A stretch of 64,000 nt of DNA from Glutamicibacter sp. MNS18 (GTDB lineage Bacteria > Actinomycetota > Actinomycetes > Actinomycetales > Micrococcaceae), in the NCBI RefSeq assembly GCF_026107515.2, contig NZ_JAPCHW010000006.1:248001-312000 (forward strand). The letters run 5' to 3'. A model generated the notes under the pieces. That model had not been told where the DNA came from. It did no database searches and saw only the letters and a program-made list of their open reading frames with translations. Every line of letters starts with the position of its first letter. Within the stretch, counting starts at the first letter, position 1. Made by a program: the position numbers and the translations under genes. Below are positions 50,276 to 60,478 of this stretch, one piece after another.

Positions 50276-51897
50276 ATGCGCCATGCGCTCCGACGCACCA
50301 CACTGGCACTCTTACTTCCCATGGTACTGGCCGCGACCAGCTGCCAGGGTCCCGCATCGGGTACGGCCAGCGCGAACGACCGGCAGGTTGCCCTGCTCAC
50401 CCCGGCACTGCCCGACACCCTGAACCCGCTGGCCGGCTTCGACAACAACGGCACCGGGAAGGTCAATGAATCGCTGTACACCCTGGAGGGCGAACCCGAT
50501 AGCCTGCCCCGGATCGTGCCGCTGCTGGCCGCCGGGGAACCGCGGATTTCGACCGACGGACTGGCCTGGACCGTGGCCTTGCGTACCGATGTGGAGTTCA
50601 GCGACGGCAGCGGCTTCGATGCCCAGGATGTCGTGGCCAGCTTCCGGACGGTCATGGATCCGGCCAGCGCCTCGCCAATCGCCGGGACCCTGGAGAACCT
50701 TGCCGATGTCGAGGCGCTGGACGGGCACACCGTGCGGTTCACGCTCAAGGAGTCGCAGGTGTCGTTCGGAACGGCGCTGCTGATCGGCATCGTGCCCTCC
50801 GAGCTGGTGGAACCCGGTCAGCCGGTCGGCGAATCGCTGCTGAACCGCGAACCGGTGGGTACCGGCCCCTACCTGGTGGAAAGCTTCTCCGCCTCGCAGC
50901 TGGTGCTCACCGCCAATGCGCGGCACCATGCGGGGGCACCGGAGGTCGCCCGGGTCGTGTACGAGGCGGCGGAGGATGACAACGCCCGTTCGCAGCGCCT
51001 GGCCACCGGTGGTTTCACCGGCACCGTGCTCCCGCCCCGGCTGGCATTCGGCTACGCCGACCGTGAGGGATTCGAGGTCGTGAACGCGACTTCCGCTGAC
51101 TGGCGCGGCATCTCCCTGCCTGCCGACCACCCGCTGACCGGGGATCCCACGGTCCGCCTTGCCCTGAATCTGGCGGTGGACCGCCGGCAGCTGATCGATG
51201 CCGTGCTGGCCGGGGCGGGTCGGGAAGCCCACACCTTCGTTCCCGCCGAATACGGTGAGGCGTACAACCCGGAGGCGGTGTTCGACCATGATCCGCAGCG
51301 GGCGATCCGGCTGCTGGAGCAGGCAGGCTGGAAGCCCGGGGCCGACGGCATGCTTGACAAGAACGGCCAGCCCGCGGAATTCACCATCATGTACAACCCC
51401 GGAGACATTCTGCGCCGGGACCTGTCATTGGCCCTGGCCTCCCAGCTGGAGCGGATCGGTGTGCGCGCCGCGGTCGAGGCAGCGACCTTCGACGAGGCCG
51501 AACCGCGGATCGACCAGGATGCGATCATGCTCGGCGGCGGGGACACCCCCTATGACGTGGATACCCAGCTCTACAAGATGCTGCATTCGAGCTACCCGCA
51601 GGCCGGCGCCTACTACGACAACCCGAGCCATTTCGCGTCCAAGGAGATGGACCGGGCCCTGCATACCGGGCGGACCAGTGTGGATCCCGCCTCCCGCCAG
51701 GCGGCCTACCGCAAGGTGCAGCAGCTCTACGCCGAGCAGCCCTCGATGCTGCTGATCGCCTTTGTCGACCATACCTATGTGCAGCGCAGCGACGTCCACG
51801 AAACCTGGAACACCACCGGTACGCTGCTTGAACCGCATGATCACGGCACCGCTTGGGCCCCTGGGTCAAGATCGGCGACTGGGCCCTGGCCCAATGA
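50276..51897 (+). CDS. nikA: Nickel-type ABC transporter substrate-binding lipoprotein, 3' frameshift
   Basis: An SBP_bac_5 protein with a lipoprotein signal (MRHALRRTTLALLLPMVLA, Cys23 in AATSC). LNPLAGFDNNGTGKVNESLYTLEG, DVEFSDGSGFDAQDVVASF and PVGTGPYLVESF are typical. Near residue 527 the frame shifts. Read straight, it continues 200 bases into the permease gene. One extra G at about 51854-51857 restores GPWVKIGDWALAQ and a TGA that overlaps the permease ATG. The deletion affects only the last 14 residues. Adjacent urease and ArsR genes support nickel. Confidence 0.85.
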
Positions 51898-52901
51898 GCC
51901 GGCCCCTGAGGGTTGTCCGGCACCGTCGGTACCGTGTCGGGGCGGCTGCCGCGCTGGTGGGTCGGCGGATGCTGCTGGCGGTTCCGGTAACCGGTGTGGT
52001 GACCGCAGTGGTTTTCTGGTTGGCCTCGGTGGCCCCGTTCAACCCGTTGGCCGCCTACCTGGGCTCACGTTTCGAGCACACCGGGGTGCAGCAGCGTGAG
52101 GTGCTGGCCCGGCAGCTGGGCCTGGATCAGTCATGGTGGGGCATCTGGTGGCACTGGCTGGGCGGGGTGCTGCGCGGGGATTGGGGCCAGTCCCGGATGT
52201 ACGGGCAACCGGTCGCCGAGGTGATGTCCGAACGGCTGCCCTATACCGGGCTGTTGGCGTTGTGCTCCCTGGCGCTGGCAATCGGGATTTCGCTGTTCCT
52301 GGCGCTGGCCTCGGGCCTGAACCGGGGCGGCTTCGCGGACCGATTGACCACGTTCCTGGCCCAGCTGGCGCAGGCGCTGCCCCCATTTGTGCTGGCCTTG
52401 ATCGCCATTGCCGTTTTCGCCTTGCGGCTTGGGCTGCCGGCCGGCGGGGTTTCGGCGGCCGGGACGGCACCGGATGCCGTCTCGATCGCCGCCCACCTGG
52501 TGTTGCCGGCCGCCGTGCTGGCCATCAGCCTGTTGCCGTGGCTGGTGTTGAACCTGCGCGCTTCGGTGTTCGAGACGCTGGATTCCGATGCGGTGCTGGC
52601 CGCCCGGGGTCGCGGGGTTCACGGCCTGGCGTTGCTGCGCCACGAGGTGTTGCCGGTGGCCCTGCTGCCCTTCATCACGGTCATCGGTTCCCGGCTCGGC
52701 GAACTGGTCACCGGGGCGTTGCTGGTGGAAACCGTGTTCGCCTGGCCGGGGATCGCCTCGGCGGTGGTGGATGCCGCGATCGCCGGGGACTTCGCGTTAC
52801 TCGCCGCGGTTACCGCCTGTTCCTGCCTGGCCGTGTTCGCCGGCAACGCCCTGGCCGATGCCGGTTACCTGCTGGCCGATCCGCGGGTGGCCGATGTCTA
52901 G
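51894..52901 (+). CDS. nikB: Nickel-type ABC transporter permease 1
   Basis: A 335-residue integral membrane protein of the DppB/NikB family. The start is the ATG at 51894, which overlaps the restored nikA stop (ATGA). About six membrane segments; the cytoplasmic EAA loop is RASVFETLDSDAVLAARGRGVHGLALLRHEVLPVALLPFITVIG, and LGLDQSWWGIWWHWLGGVLRGDWGQS is the periplasmic signature. It overlaps the next gene by 8 bases. Confidence 0.9.
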   Translation: MSRPLRVVRHRRYRVGAAAALVGRRMLLAVPVTGVVTAVVFWLASVAPFNPLAAYLGSRFEHTGVQQREVLARQLGLDQSWWGIWWHWLGGVLRGDWGQSRMYGQPVAEVMSERLPYTGLLALCSLALAIGISLFLALASGLNRGGFADRLTTFLAQLAQALPPFVLALIAIAVFALRLGLPAGGVSAAGTAPDAVSIAAHLVLPAAVLAISLLPWLVLNLRASVFETLDSDAVLAARGRGVHGLALLRHEVLPVALLPFITVIGSRLGELVTGALLVETVFAWPGIASAVVDAAIAGDFALLAAVTACSCLAVFAGNALADAGYLLADPRVADV

Positions 52902-54501
52902 ATACCGTGTTCTGCCGTTGCTGGTGCTTGCCGGCGCCCTGCTCTTTGCGCTCGTTGTCCCGTTGGGCGACCCCGCCGCGGTCCATGCCGTGGATCTGGA
53001 GGCGGTGTACCTCGCCCCCGGTGCCGGTCACCCGTTCGGCACCGACCAGCTGGGCCGTGATGTGTGGGTCCGCTCCGCGCAGGCGCTGCGGCTGTCCCTG
53101 CTGCTGGCGTTGTTCTCGTCGGTGGCCTCCACCGTCATCGGTGTGGGAGTCGGGGTCGCCGCCGCGTCGGCGGGCGGGGTGTTGGACCGGGTGGCCATGC
53201 GGCTGATCGACACCGTCAACGCGGTGCCGCATCTGCTGCTGGGGGTGGTGGTGCTGGCACTCTGGCCGGGCAACTGGTGGGCCATCGTGGCCTCCATCGC
53301 ACTGACCCATTGGACGCAGGTCGCCCGGATTGTCCGCGCGCGGCTGGTCGAGGTGCGCGAGGCCGAGTATGTGGCGCTATCCAGGGCCTGCGGCGCGAGC
53401 CCTGCGGCGATCTGGTTCACCCACCTGGTTCCCGCGGTCGCCCCGCAGGCGGCGATTGCCCTGGTGCTGCAATTGCCGCACGCCATCTGGCACGAGTCGG
53501 CGCTCTCCTTCCTGGGTGTGGGGTTGCCCCCGCAGTCTGCCTCATTGGGCCTGCTGCTGGAGGATGCCCGGGGCGGCATCCTCTCCGGTGCCTGGTGGTT
53601 GCTGGTATTCCCGGCGGCGCTGCTGGTGCTGGTCAGCTGGGCTGCCGCGGCCCTGGCCCATCCGGTGGGCTTCCGCCCGGCGGGGCCGAGGAGGGCCGCA
53701 CGGCACATGCGGCGGGCACAGGCGGCCGCCGCCCGCCCTGCTGCGGGTCCTGGCGGGGCTTACCTGGCTACCGACGGGCTGACGGTGTGCGATCCGGCCC
53801 GGCCGGACAGACCGCCCCTGGTGCAGGAGGTGGACTACCTGGCACATCGCGGAGCGGTCAACATGATCCTGGGCCCCTCCGGGGCGGGCAAGAGCACGCT
53901 GCTGCGCGCCCTGTCCGGGTTGCTGTCCCCGCAACTGCAGGCCGATGGCCGGATCCTGGTGGACGGCCGGGCCCTGGGCCCCCGCGACCTGGCGGTTGAA
54001 CGCGGGCGCCGGCTGGTGTTTGTTCCCGGCTCGGCGGCCACCGCGTTGAACCCGGTACGTAGCGTGGGTGCGGCCCTGGGCCGCGAGCGCCGGCGCCATG
54101 GGCTGGACGCTTCGATACCCGCCCTGGCCACCTCGCTGGCCGAACTCGACCTGGCCCCGCGGCTGCTGAACCACTACCCGCACGAGCTGTCCGGCGGGCA
54201 GGCCCAGCGTGTGGTGCTGGCCCTGGGCCTGGTGGCCGGGTGCGACATCCTGGTTCTTGATGAACCCACCTCCGCCTTGGACCCGGACAGCGCCGGCATC
54301 CTGCAGGGAGTGCTGCGCCGGCTGGCGGACACCGGATGCACCGTCATCATGGTCACCCACGACCAGCAGCTGGCCCAGCGGTTGGGTGATCGGGTGGCCT
54401 TGCTCGTGAACGGGCGGCTCACCGCGCAGGGAAGCGTCGCCGAGCTTCTGGGGCCACGGCGGATGCCGTCCGCCACGGAGCAGTCCGTGGAGGCCCTGTG
54501 A
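52894..54501 (+). CDS. nikCD: Nickel-type ABC transporter permease fused to ATP-binding subunit
   Basis: A 535-residue fusion. Residues 1-265 are a DppC/NikC permease (FGTDQLGRDVWVRSAQALRLSL, EAA loop VEVREAEYVALSRACGASPAAIWFTHLVP). After an Ala/Arg-rich linker (about 265-290), residues 295-535 are an ABC ATPase: Walker A GPSGAGKSTLLR, signature LSGGQAQRV, Walker B CDILVLDEPTSALD and the switch His in VTHDQQ. No stop or start separates the halves. Such fused subunits are uncommon; separate nikC and nikD genes are the norm. Confidence 0.9.
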   Translation: MSRYRVLPLLVLAGALLFALVVPLGDPAAVHAVDLEAVYLAPGAGHPFGTDQLGRDVWVRSAQALRLSLLLALFSSVASTVIGVGVGVAAASAGGVLDRVAMRLIDTVNAVPHLLLGVVVLALWPGNWWAIVASIALTHWTQVARIVRARLVEVREAEYVALSRACGASPAAIWFTHLVPAVAPQAAIALVLQLPHAIWHESALSFLGVGLPPQSASLGLLLEDARGGILSGAWWLLVFPAALLVLVSWAAAALAHPVGFRPAGPRRAARHMRRAQAAAARPAAGPGGAYLATDGLTVCDPARPDRPPLVQEVDYLAHRGAVNMILGPSGAGKSTLLRALSGLLSPQLQADGRILVDGRALGPRDLAVERGRRLVFVPGSAATALNPVRSVGAALGRERRRHGLDASIPALATSLAELDLAPRLLNHYPHELSGGQAQRVVLALGLVAGCDILVLDEPTSALDPDSAGILQGVLRRLADTGCTVIMVTHDQQLAQRLGDRVALLVNGRLTAQGSVAELLGPRRMPSATEQSVEAL

Positions 54502-55172
54502 GCCTGCAGCTGGACGGGATCGGCTACCGTTACCCGAATACTGCCGGGACGGTCCTGGAGCAGCTGGACCTGCGGGTTGCCACCGGCCGCATCGTGGGAG
54601 TGAAGGGCCCTTCCGGATCCGGCAAGTCGACGCTGCTGCGTATCGCGGCACTAATGCAGTCTGCCGATACCGGAACCGTGTCCATTTCCGGGGAACGGGT
54701 GGACGCGGGGGCGCCGGTGAGCGCATCGCTGCGCCGCAGGATCGGCGTGGTCCCGCAATCCCCGCGGGCCGCCACCGATCCGCGGCTGAAGCTCGGGGCC
54801 GTGCTCGCCTCCCCGCTGGCGTTCCGGGACCGGGCCTGGCGTCCCCGGCAGGGAAGATACACCGCTGCCCTCCACCGCTGGTGCGAGCGGGTGGAACTGG
54901 ATCCGGGGCTGCTGTCCCGCACCGCGGCGGAAGTCTCGGACGGGCAGTTGCAGCGGGTGCTGCTGGCCCGTGCACTGCTGCTGGATCCGGCGGTGCTGGT
55001 TTGCGATGAGCCGACGGCCCAATTGGACGGGCAGACCACCACCCTCATCCTGCGGCTGCTGGCGGAGCAGGCGGGCCGGGGCGCTGCGGTGTTGATCGCC
55101 TCCCATGACCGGCAGTCCCTGGAGTCGATCTGCCATGAGGTGGTGCAGCTGGGCAGCCTGCAGCGGAGCTAG
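54498..55172 (+). CDS. nikE: Nickel-type ABC transporter second ATP-binding subunit
   Basis: A 224-residue ABC ATPase: Walker A KGPSGSGKSTLLR, Walker B PAVLVCDEPTAQLD and switch His in IASHDRQ. The signature reads VSDGQLQRV rather than LSGGQ, with Asp at the usual first Gly. The GTG start overlaps the fusion gene's stop (GTGA). At about 225 residues it lacks the C-terminal oligopeptide-transporter extension. Its stop shares a CTAG with the convergent ureD stop. Confidence 0.88.
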   Translation: MSLQLDGIGYRYPNTAGTVLEQLDLRVATGRIVGVKGPSGSGKSTLLRIAALMQSADTGTVSISGERVDAGAPVSASLRRRIGVVPQSPRAATDPRLKLGAVLASPLAFRDRAWRPRQGRYTAALHRWCERVELDPGLLSRTAAEVSDGQLQRVLLARALLLDPAVLVCDEPTAQLDGQTTTLILRLLAEQAGRGAAVLIASHDRQSLESICHEVVQLGSLQRS

Positions 55173-56059
55173 TATTTGCGCAGGTTGACCGACTGCTGGC
55201 CGCGGAAACGGCGGCGCAGCTCGTTGGCGATACCCAGCAGTACCGCGTTGGTCGCCTCCGTGGAGTGCGAGAGCGTGCGCACCGCCACCCCCGGGAATCC
55301 GGTGACGGAAATCCCCACGTGGACCGTGCTGCGCTGGTCACCGGCGATCCGGTAGGCCAACTCCCGCAGCTGTTCGGCCAGTTCCCGGTCGATCCGGGCA
55401 TCAACCGCCAGCATCATGCCCACATGGGTATAGTCCTGCAGGAACAGCAGCGAATCCAGCGAATCGGCCCCGGGTTCGACCCGGAGGTTGTCCAGCAGCA
55501 CCAGCTCACCGTCCACACTGACCTCGGTGCGCAGCCGCAGCCGTTCGTAGCGGAACAGGGTTCCGTCCGGGCTCCAGCCCGGGGTGAGCACCTCGCAAAG
55601 CACCAGCGAGGCATCGGCTGCCATCTCGATGCTCGTTTCCTGGCGGTAGCTGGCCTGGCGGTAGGCGATCAGCTGGTCCGGCAGGTACTCCAGCACCGCC
55701 CCGGCACCCAGGCGCAGCACCATCCGCTGGATGGCTTCGCCCTGCGGGGTGCGGTACACCTTGGTGGCGGATTGGGTGGTCAACAGCAGGCTGCTGCCCG
55801 CGGCGACCTCGACCTCGATCCCGTACCGGTCGGCACCCAGATAGCCGCCGCCGGGGTTCACTATCGTGTAGCACACCTGGGCGCTGTCATCCAGGTAGTG
55901 CGGCCGCAGCACCCGCAAGGCGCCCTGGTGGTACTGGGCGGTGGCGATATCCTTTCCGGCGCGCCGTCCGACCTGTAGCCGCAACTCCCCCACGGGTTTG
56001 TCGCCGGCGAACGGGGAGGGGCCCAGCTGGCTTCCGGTATACCGGGTCCGTGTGGCCAC
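55169..56059 (-). CDS. ureD: Urease accessory protein UreD
   Basis: A 296-residue protein: LRVLRPHYLDDSAQVCYTIVNPGGGYLGADRYGIEVEV, LLLTTQSATKVYRTPQGEA and LEYLPDQLIAYRQASYRQET are family blocks. UreD docks on the apo-urease and holds the UreF-UreG complex during nickel insertion. The GTG start shares one base with the ureG stop. It is the last gene of the urease operon. Confidence 0.92.
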   Translation of the reverse strand: MATRTRYTGSQLGPSPFAGDKPVGELRLQVGRRAGKDIATAQYHQGALRVLRPHYLDDSAQVCYTIVNPGGGYLGADRYGIEVEVAAGSSLLLTTQSATKVYRTPQGEAIQRMVLRLGAGAVLEYLPDQLIAYRQASYRQETSIEMAADASLVLCEVLTPGWSPDGTLFRYERLRLRTEVSVDGELVLLDNLRVEPGADSLDSLLFLQDYTHVGMMLAVDARIDRELAEQLRELAYRIAGDQRSTVHVGISVTGFPGVAVRTLSHSTEATNAVLLGIANELRRRFRGQQSVNLRKY

Positions 56060-56670
56060 TACCCCAGGTCCACCATCAGCACGTCGTGCTTGAGCCAGTT
56101 GATGACCTGCTCAAGCCCGTCATCGGTTTTCAGGTTGGTGAAGCAGAAGGGTTTGTCCCCGCGGAACTGCTTCGAATCGGATTCCATGACCGACAGGTCG
56201 GCACCGACATAGGGGGCCAGGTCGGTCTTGTTGATGATGAACAGGTCCGACTTGATCATTCCCTGGCCGGCCTTGCGGGGGATCTTCTCCCCCTGCGCCA
56301 CGTCGATGATGTAGATCGAGAAATCCACCAGTTCCGGGGAGAAGGTCGCCGACAGGTTGTCTCCCCCGGATTCGACGAAGATCACTTCCAGGTCCGGGTG
56401 CTTGTCCTTCAATTCGTCGATGGCCGCCGAATTCATCGAGGTGTCTTCGCGGATCGCGGTGTGCGGGCAACCGCCGGTTTCGATGCCCACGATCCGATCC
56501 AGCGGCAGGACCCCGTTGGCGGCCAGGATCTTGGCATCCTCGATGGTGTAGATGTCATTGGTGATCGCCGCCATCGACACCTGCCCGTCCAGGGCACGCG
56601 TGATGCGTTCGATCAGCTGCGTTTTTCCGGCGCCAACTGGCCCGCCAACGCCAATGCGGATGGGTTCCAT
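56059..56670 (-). CDS. ureG: Urease accessory GTPase UreG
   Basis: A 203-residue SIMIBI GTPase with P-loop [11 protein letters not shown] (Lys16, Thr17), the CPH metal motif in [35 protein letters not shown] and the guanine motif [12 protein letters not shown]. It supplies nickel to urease in a GTP-dependent step. It follows ureF by 49 bases. Confidence 0.96.
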   Translation of the reverse strand: MEPIRIGVGGPVGAGKTQLIERITRALDGQVSMAAITNDIYTIEDAKILAANGVLPLDRIVGIETGGCPHTAIREDTSMNSAAIDELKDKHPDLEVIFVESGGDNLSATFSPELVDFSIYIIDVAQGEKIPRKAGQGMIKSDLFIINKTDLAPYVGADLSVMESDSKQFRGDKPFCFTNLKTDDGLEQVINWLKHDVLMVDLG

Positions 56671-56719
56671 ACTGCACTCTCCTAGAAGTGTCGTGGCGGC
56701 CGCTTGGCGGCCACCGTGG

Positions 56720-57415
56720 TCAGGACATGAACATGCGCGCCCGCAGGTGCTCGTGGCGCATTTGGGCGATTTCCAGCCCGGGGGCCGCCGTACCCAGATC
56801 CTGCAGGTCCATCCCGAAGATCCTCTCGGTCGCCTGCCTGACCGGGGTATGCATCGACCGCAGCACCCGTTGCCCGGCGTTCTGGCCCAACGGGATGGCC
56901 CGGATCGCGTTCTGGGTCAGGCCGGTGACGGTGGAGAACAGGTAGCCGGCCACGGTATCGGCCACCGGTGCACCGGCACCCTTGGCCCCCAGCGCGAACC
57001 CGATCCCGGGATGCCCGTGGCATTGACCGGCACGCACCTGCTGCGCGTACTGCTCCAGTTCCGGGGTGGGGAACACCGCGGTGGCCACCGCCAGCATCCG
57101 GGCGCCCATCTTGGTGCCGGCTTCCCGCAATTGCCGCGGCAGCGCGGCGGCGTGGATCATCCGATCCAGCCGGGCGATCTGGGCCCCGGTGTCGGCTTCA
57201 TGCGCCAGGCGCACCACCAACCCGTCGGTGTAGCTCAGCGACTGGCCCAGGAAGAGTCCCAGCCAGTGCGCGAAACTGTGCTCGTCATGCACCGTTCCGT
57301 CCTCGATATAGCTTTCAAGGCCGAAGGAATGGCTGAAGGCGCCGGTGGGCAGTGCCGAGTCGGACAGCTGCAGCAGCGCGAGCAGGTGGCCGGCGCTAGT
57401 GGGTGTGTTCGGCAT
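56720..57415 (-). CDS. ureF: Urease accessory protein UreF
   Basis: A 231-residue all-helical protein: [32 protein letters not shown] is the UreF N-terminal signature, and [38 protein letters not shown] the C-terminal block. The start at 57415 lies 20 bases inside the ureE end, so translation is coupled. UreF gates UreG on the UreD-urease complex. Confidence 0.92.
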   Translation of the reverse strand: MPNTPTSAGHLLALLQLSDSALPTGAFSHSFGLESYIEDGTVHDEHSFAHWLGLFLGQSLSYTDGLVVRLAHEADTGAQIARLDRMIHAAALPRQLREAGTKMGARMLAVATAVFPTPELEQYAQQVRAGQCHGHPGIGFALGAKGAGAPVADTVAGYLFSTVTGLTQNAIRAIPLGQNAGQRVLRSMHTPVRQATERIFGMDLQDLGTAAPGLEIAQMRHEHLRARMFMS

Positions 57416-57869
57416 GGCGGAACGGAACCGGCATGACACGATCTTGCCGCTGGTAGCTGGTGCCGTGGTGCTTGAGGAAATCCTCCACGGTGTGGTCGTA
57501 TTGCACCACCATCACCTCGGCGGCGTAGTCGGAGTCGGTGCCGAAGAACTGGGCCTGCAGGTGCCGGTTGCCCAGGGCGTGGGCCACCTGCCCCATTTCC
57601 AGGATGCTGCCCGGGGATATCACCAGCACATCGGTGGGCAACACCGACACGGTGATCAGTTCGGTGTCGGACAGGTACAGGATGTCCCCGTCACGCAGAT
57701 CCGGGCCGGGGGCCAGGCGGATGCCCAGTTCCCGCCCGTGATCGGTGCTCACCCGCTGGATCCGCTTGACCAGGTCGCTGCTGGGCAGCACGACCTTCTC
57801 CTGGTGCCGGCCGGCATATGCCGGGGCGGGAAGCTCGTGGATGTTGCCCACGAGTTCTTGGATAATCAT
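57396..57869 (-). CDS. ureE: Urease nickel metallochaperone UreE
   Basis: A 157-residue protein: the N-terminal peptide-binding domain (KVVLPSSDLVKRIQRVSTDHGRELGIRL, DGDILYL) and the nickel-binding domain (ISPGSILEMGQVAHALGNRHLQAQFFG, with its conserved His). The C-terminal His tail is short (FRHAEHTH), unlike the long tails of enterobacterial UreE. It delivers nickel to UreG. Confidence 0.93.
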   Translation of the reverse strand: MIIQELVGNIHELPAPAYAGRHQEKVVLPSSDLVKRIQRVSTDHGRELGIRLAPGPDLRDGDILYLSDTELITVSVLPTDVLVISPGSILEMGQVAHALGNRHLQAQFFGTDSDYAAEVMVVQYDHTVEDFLKHHGTSYQRQDRVMPVPFRHAEHTH

Positions 57870-57896
57870 CGGTCTCCTTGCCGTGGATTGTGGTCT

Positions 57897-59609
57897 CTAG
57901 AACAGGAAGTAACGCTGCGCCATGGGCAGCACCTCGGAGGGCTCGCAGGTGGCGACCTCGCCGTCCACGGTGACCGTGTAGGTCTGCGGGTCCACCTGGA
58001 TGTCCGGGGTTTGTCCGTTGTGCTTCAGATCCGCCTTGGTCAGCTCGCGGATGCCGTGGACCGGGCGGATGACCTTGCGCAGCCGCAACCGTTCGGGTAC
58101 ACCTTCCTCGATCGCCGCCTTGGAAAGGAAGGTGATCGACGAGCTGTGCACGGCACTGCCCAGGGCGCCGAAGTTCGGGCGCAGGGTCCGCGGTTGCGGG
58201 GTGGGGATCGAGCCGTTCGCATCCCCCATGATCGACTGGACGATCTGCCCGCCCTTGATCACCATTTCCGGTTTCACCCCGAAGAACGCCGGATCCCACA
58301 GCACCAGGTCGGCGAATTTCCCCTCCTCGATACTGCCGATCGAGTCCGCGATCCCGTGGGCGATGGCCGGGTTGATGGTGTACTTCGCGACATAGCGCTT
58401 GAGCCGGGCGTTGTCCCCGACCTGCCCGTCGCCCTCCAGCTTGCCGCGCTGGCGTTTCATCGCATCGGCGACCTGCCAGGTGCGCAGCACCACCTCACCG
58501 ACCCGGCCCATGGCCTGGGAATCCGAGGAGGTGATCGAGAAGACGCCCAGGTCATGCAGGACGTCCTCGGCGGCGATGGTCTCGGCGCGGATGCGCGAAT
58601 CGGCGAAGGCCACGTCCTCGGGGATGTCGGCGTTCAGGTGGTGGGCGACCATCAGCATGTCCAGGTGCTCGTCCACGGTGTTGGTGGTGTACGGCAGGGT
58701 CGGGTTGGTCGAGGCCGGAAGCACATTGGGCAGCCCGGCCATGCGGATGATATCCGGGGCGTGGCCGCCGCCGGCCCCCTCGGTGTGGAAGGTGTGGATC
58801 ACCCGGCCGTCGATGGCCGTGATGGTGTCCTCCACGAAACCGCATTCGTTCAGGGTGTCTGCGTGGATGGCAATCTGCACATCGAACTCGTCAGCGACCT
58901 TCAGCGAATTGTCGATCGAGGAGGTGGTGGCTCCCCAGTCCTCGTGGATTTTCAGCCCGATGGCGCCCGCGCGGATCTGCTCGGCCAACGGGGCACGGTC
59001 ACTGGCATGCCCCTTGCCCAGCAATCCGATGTTGATCGGCAGCCCTTCAACGGCCTGCAGCATCCGGGAGATATGCCACGGACCGGGGGTCACGGTGGTC
59101 GCCTTGGAGGCATCCGAGGGTCCTGCGCCGCCTCCGATGAGGGTGGTGGTCCCGGCGGCCAGCGCCACCGGGACCTGGTCCGGTGAGACGAAGTGGATGT
59201 GGGTGTCGATGGCCCCGGCGGTGAGGATCTTGTGTTCCCCGGCGATCACGTCGGTGGCCGCCCCGATCACGATGTCCACCCCGTCGGAGATGTCCGGGTT
59301 GCCCGCCTTGCCGATCTTGAAGATGTGCCCGTCGCGCAGGGCCACATCGGCCTTGTAGATCCCGGTGTAGTCCAGCACCACCACATTGGTGATCACGGTG
59401 TCCGGCACGTCCTGGTCACGGGTCAGCCGGCCGTTCTGGCCCATCCCGTCACGGATCACCTTGCCGCCGCCGAAGACCACTTCCTCCCCGTAGGTGGTGT
59501 GGTCGTGCTCGATCTCCGCGAAGAGGCCGGTATCGGCCAGGCGGATGGCATCCCCGGTGGTCGGACCGTACATTTCCGCATATTGCCTGCGGGAGAGTTC
59601 AAAAGCCAT
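57897..59609 (-). CDS. ureC: Urease alpha subunit
   Basis: A 570-residue catalytic subunit. Every nickel ligand of the Klebsiella enzyme is found, shifted by three: His137, His139 (DTHIHF), carbamylated Lys220 (GLKIHEDWG), His249, His275 and Asp363 (TSSDSQAMG); the catalytic base is His323 (MVAHHLN). The enzyme splits urea to ammonia and carbamate. It starts two bases after the ureB stop. Confidence 0.97.
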   Translation of the reverse strand: MAFELSRRQYAEMYGPTTGDAIRLADTGLFAEIEHDHTTYGEEVVFGGGKVIRDGMGQNGRLTRDQDVPDTVITNVVVLDYTGIYKADVALRDGHIFKIGKAGNPDISDGVDIVIGAATDVIAGEHKILTAGAIDTHIHFVSPDQVPVALAAGTTTLIGGGAGPSDASKATTVTPGPWHISRMLQAVEGLPINIGLLGKGHASDRAPLAEQIRAGAIGLKIHEDWGATTSSIDNSLKVADEFDVQIAIHADTLNECGFVEDTITAIDGRVIHTFHTEGAGGGHAPDIIRMAGLPNVLPASTNPTLPYTTNTVDEHLDMLMVAHHLNADIPEDVAFADSRIRAETIAAEDVLHDLGVFSITSSDSQAMGRVGEVVLRTWQVADAMKRQRGKLEGDGQVGDNARLKRYVAKYTINPAIAHGIADSIGSIEEGKFADLVLWDPAFFGVKPEMVIKGGQIVQSIMGDANGSIPTPQPRTLRPNFGALGSAVHSSSITFLSKAAIEEGVPERLRLRKVIRPVHGIRELTKADLKHNGQTPDIQVDPQTYTVTVDGEVATCEPSEVLPMAQRYFLF

Positions 59610-59611
59610 CC

Positions 59612-60160
59612 CTAGTCCTCCTTCTCTTCGCCCTCGGCCTGCTGCCGGGCTTCTTCGGCACGGCGCGTCTCATGCGGCTGTGGTGGCAGGTTCTCGTCCA
59701 CGGGATCCACACCGAAGGTGGTGTGGAAACCCACCGTGGTTTCGCCCTGGTTGGGCAGGTCGATATCGTAGTCCTCGATCACGTCGGCTTCCACCACCGG
59801 GTCGATACCGGCGGTTCCGCCGATGGCCTCGGTTTCCACCACCGGCACGGTGCGCCCCACCGGGCCGTTGATCCGGTCCTGGAAACCGTGCACCTGGCGG
59901 GCACCGGAGTACTCGACCAGGTGAACGGTCCGGGCGTCGCCCGGTTCGAAACGCACGGCCGTTCCGGCCGGGATGTCCAGCCGGAAGCCGCGGGCGGCAA
60001 CCCGGTCGAAGTCCAGATCCGGGTTGACCTCGGCAAAGTGGTAGTGGGACCCGACCTGGATGGGGCGGTCCCCCCGGTTGACCAGGTTCAGCACGCGGGT
60101 CTGTTGCTGTTGGTTGCAGGCGACGGGTTCATCGCGCAGGATGTACTCTCCCGGTTTCAT
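59612..60160 (-). CDS. ureB: Urease beta subunit with long C-terminal extension
   Basis: A 182-residue protein. Residues 1-105 are the normal UreB beta fold ([59 protein letters not shown]). About 75 residues follow that most UreB proteins (100-120 residues) lack: an acidic stretch ([19 protein letters not shown]) and a charged tail ([19 protein letters not shown]). Similar extensions occur in some actinobacteria; their role is unknown. Confidence 0.93.
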   Translation of the reverse strand: MKPGEYILRDEPVACNQQQQTRVLNLVNRGDRPIQVGSHYHFAEVNPDLDFDRVAARGFRLDIPAGTAVRFEPGDARTVHLVEYSGARQVHGFQDRINGPVGRTVPVVETEAIGGTAGIDPVVEADVIEDYDIDLPNQGETTVGFHTTFGVDPVDENLPPQPHETRRAEEARQQAEGEEKED

Positions 60161-60175
60161 GGTTCCTCCAGGCCG

Positions 60176-60478
60176 CTAGCGGATCGGGTTGTGGACGGTG
60201 ACCAGTTTGGTCCCGTCGGGGAAGGTCGCTTCGACTTGGACATCGGCGATCATCTCCGCCACCCCGTCCATGACGTCTTCGCGGGTCAGGACGGTGGTGC
60301 CATAGCTCATCAGTTCCGCCACGGTGCGACCGTCCCTGGCCCCCTCGATGAGTTCGTAGGTGATGATCGCTACGGCCTCGGGATGGTTGAGCTTCAGGCC
60401 ACGTTCCTGACGTCGGCGGGCCAGGTCGGCGGCGACAACCACCATGAGCTTTTCATGCTCCCGGGGGGTTAAATGCAT
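60176..60478 (-). CDS. ureA: Urease gamma subunit
   Basis: A 100-residue protein, exactly the UreA length: [50 protein letters not shown], with [18 protein letters not shown] and [18 protein letters not shown]. The ATG at 60478 is the conserved N-terminus. It is first in the operon ureA-B-C-E-F-G-D. Confidence 0.97.
   Translation of the reverse strand: MHLTPREHEKLMVVVAADLARRRQERGLKLNHPEAVAIITYELIEGARDGRTVAELMSYGTTVLTREDVMDGVAEMIADVQVEATFPDGTKLVTVHNPIR

Noticed and set aside
51898-52099. C-terminal extension of nikA into the permease gene
   Set aside because: It is Gly/Pro/Cys-rich, unlike the rest, and a one-base correction gives a conserved end and an overlapping permease start.
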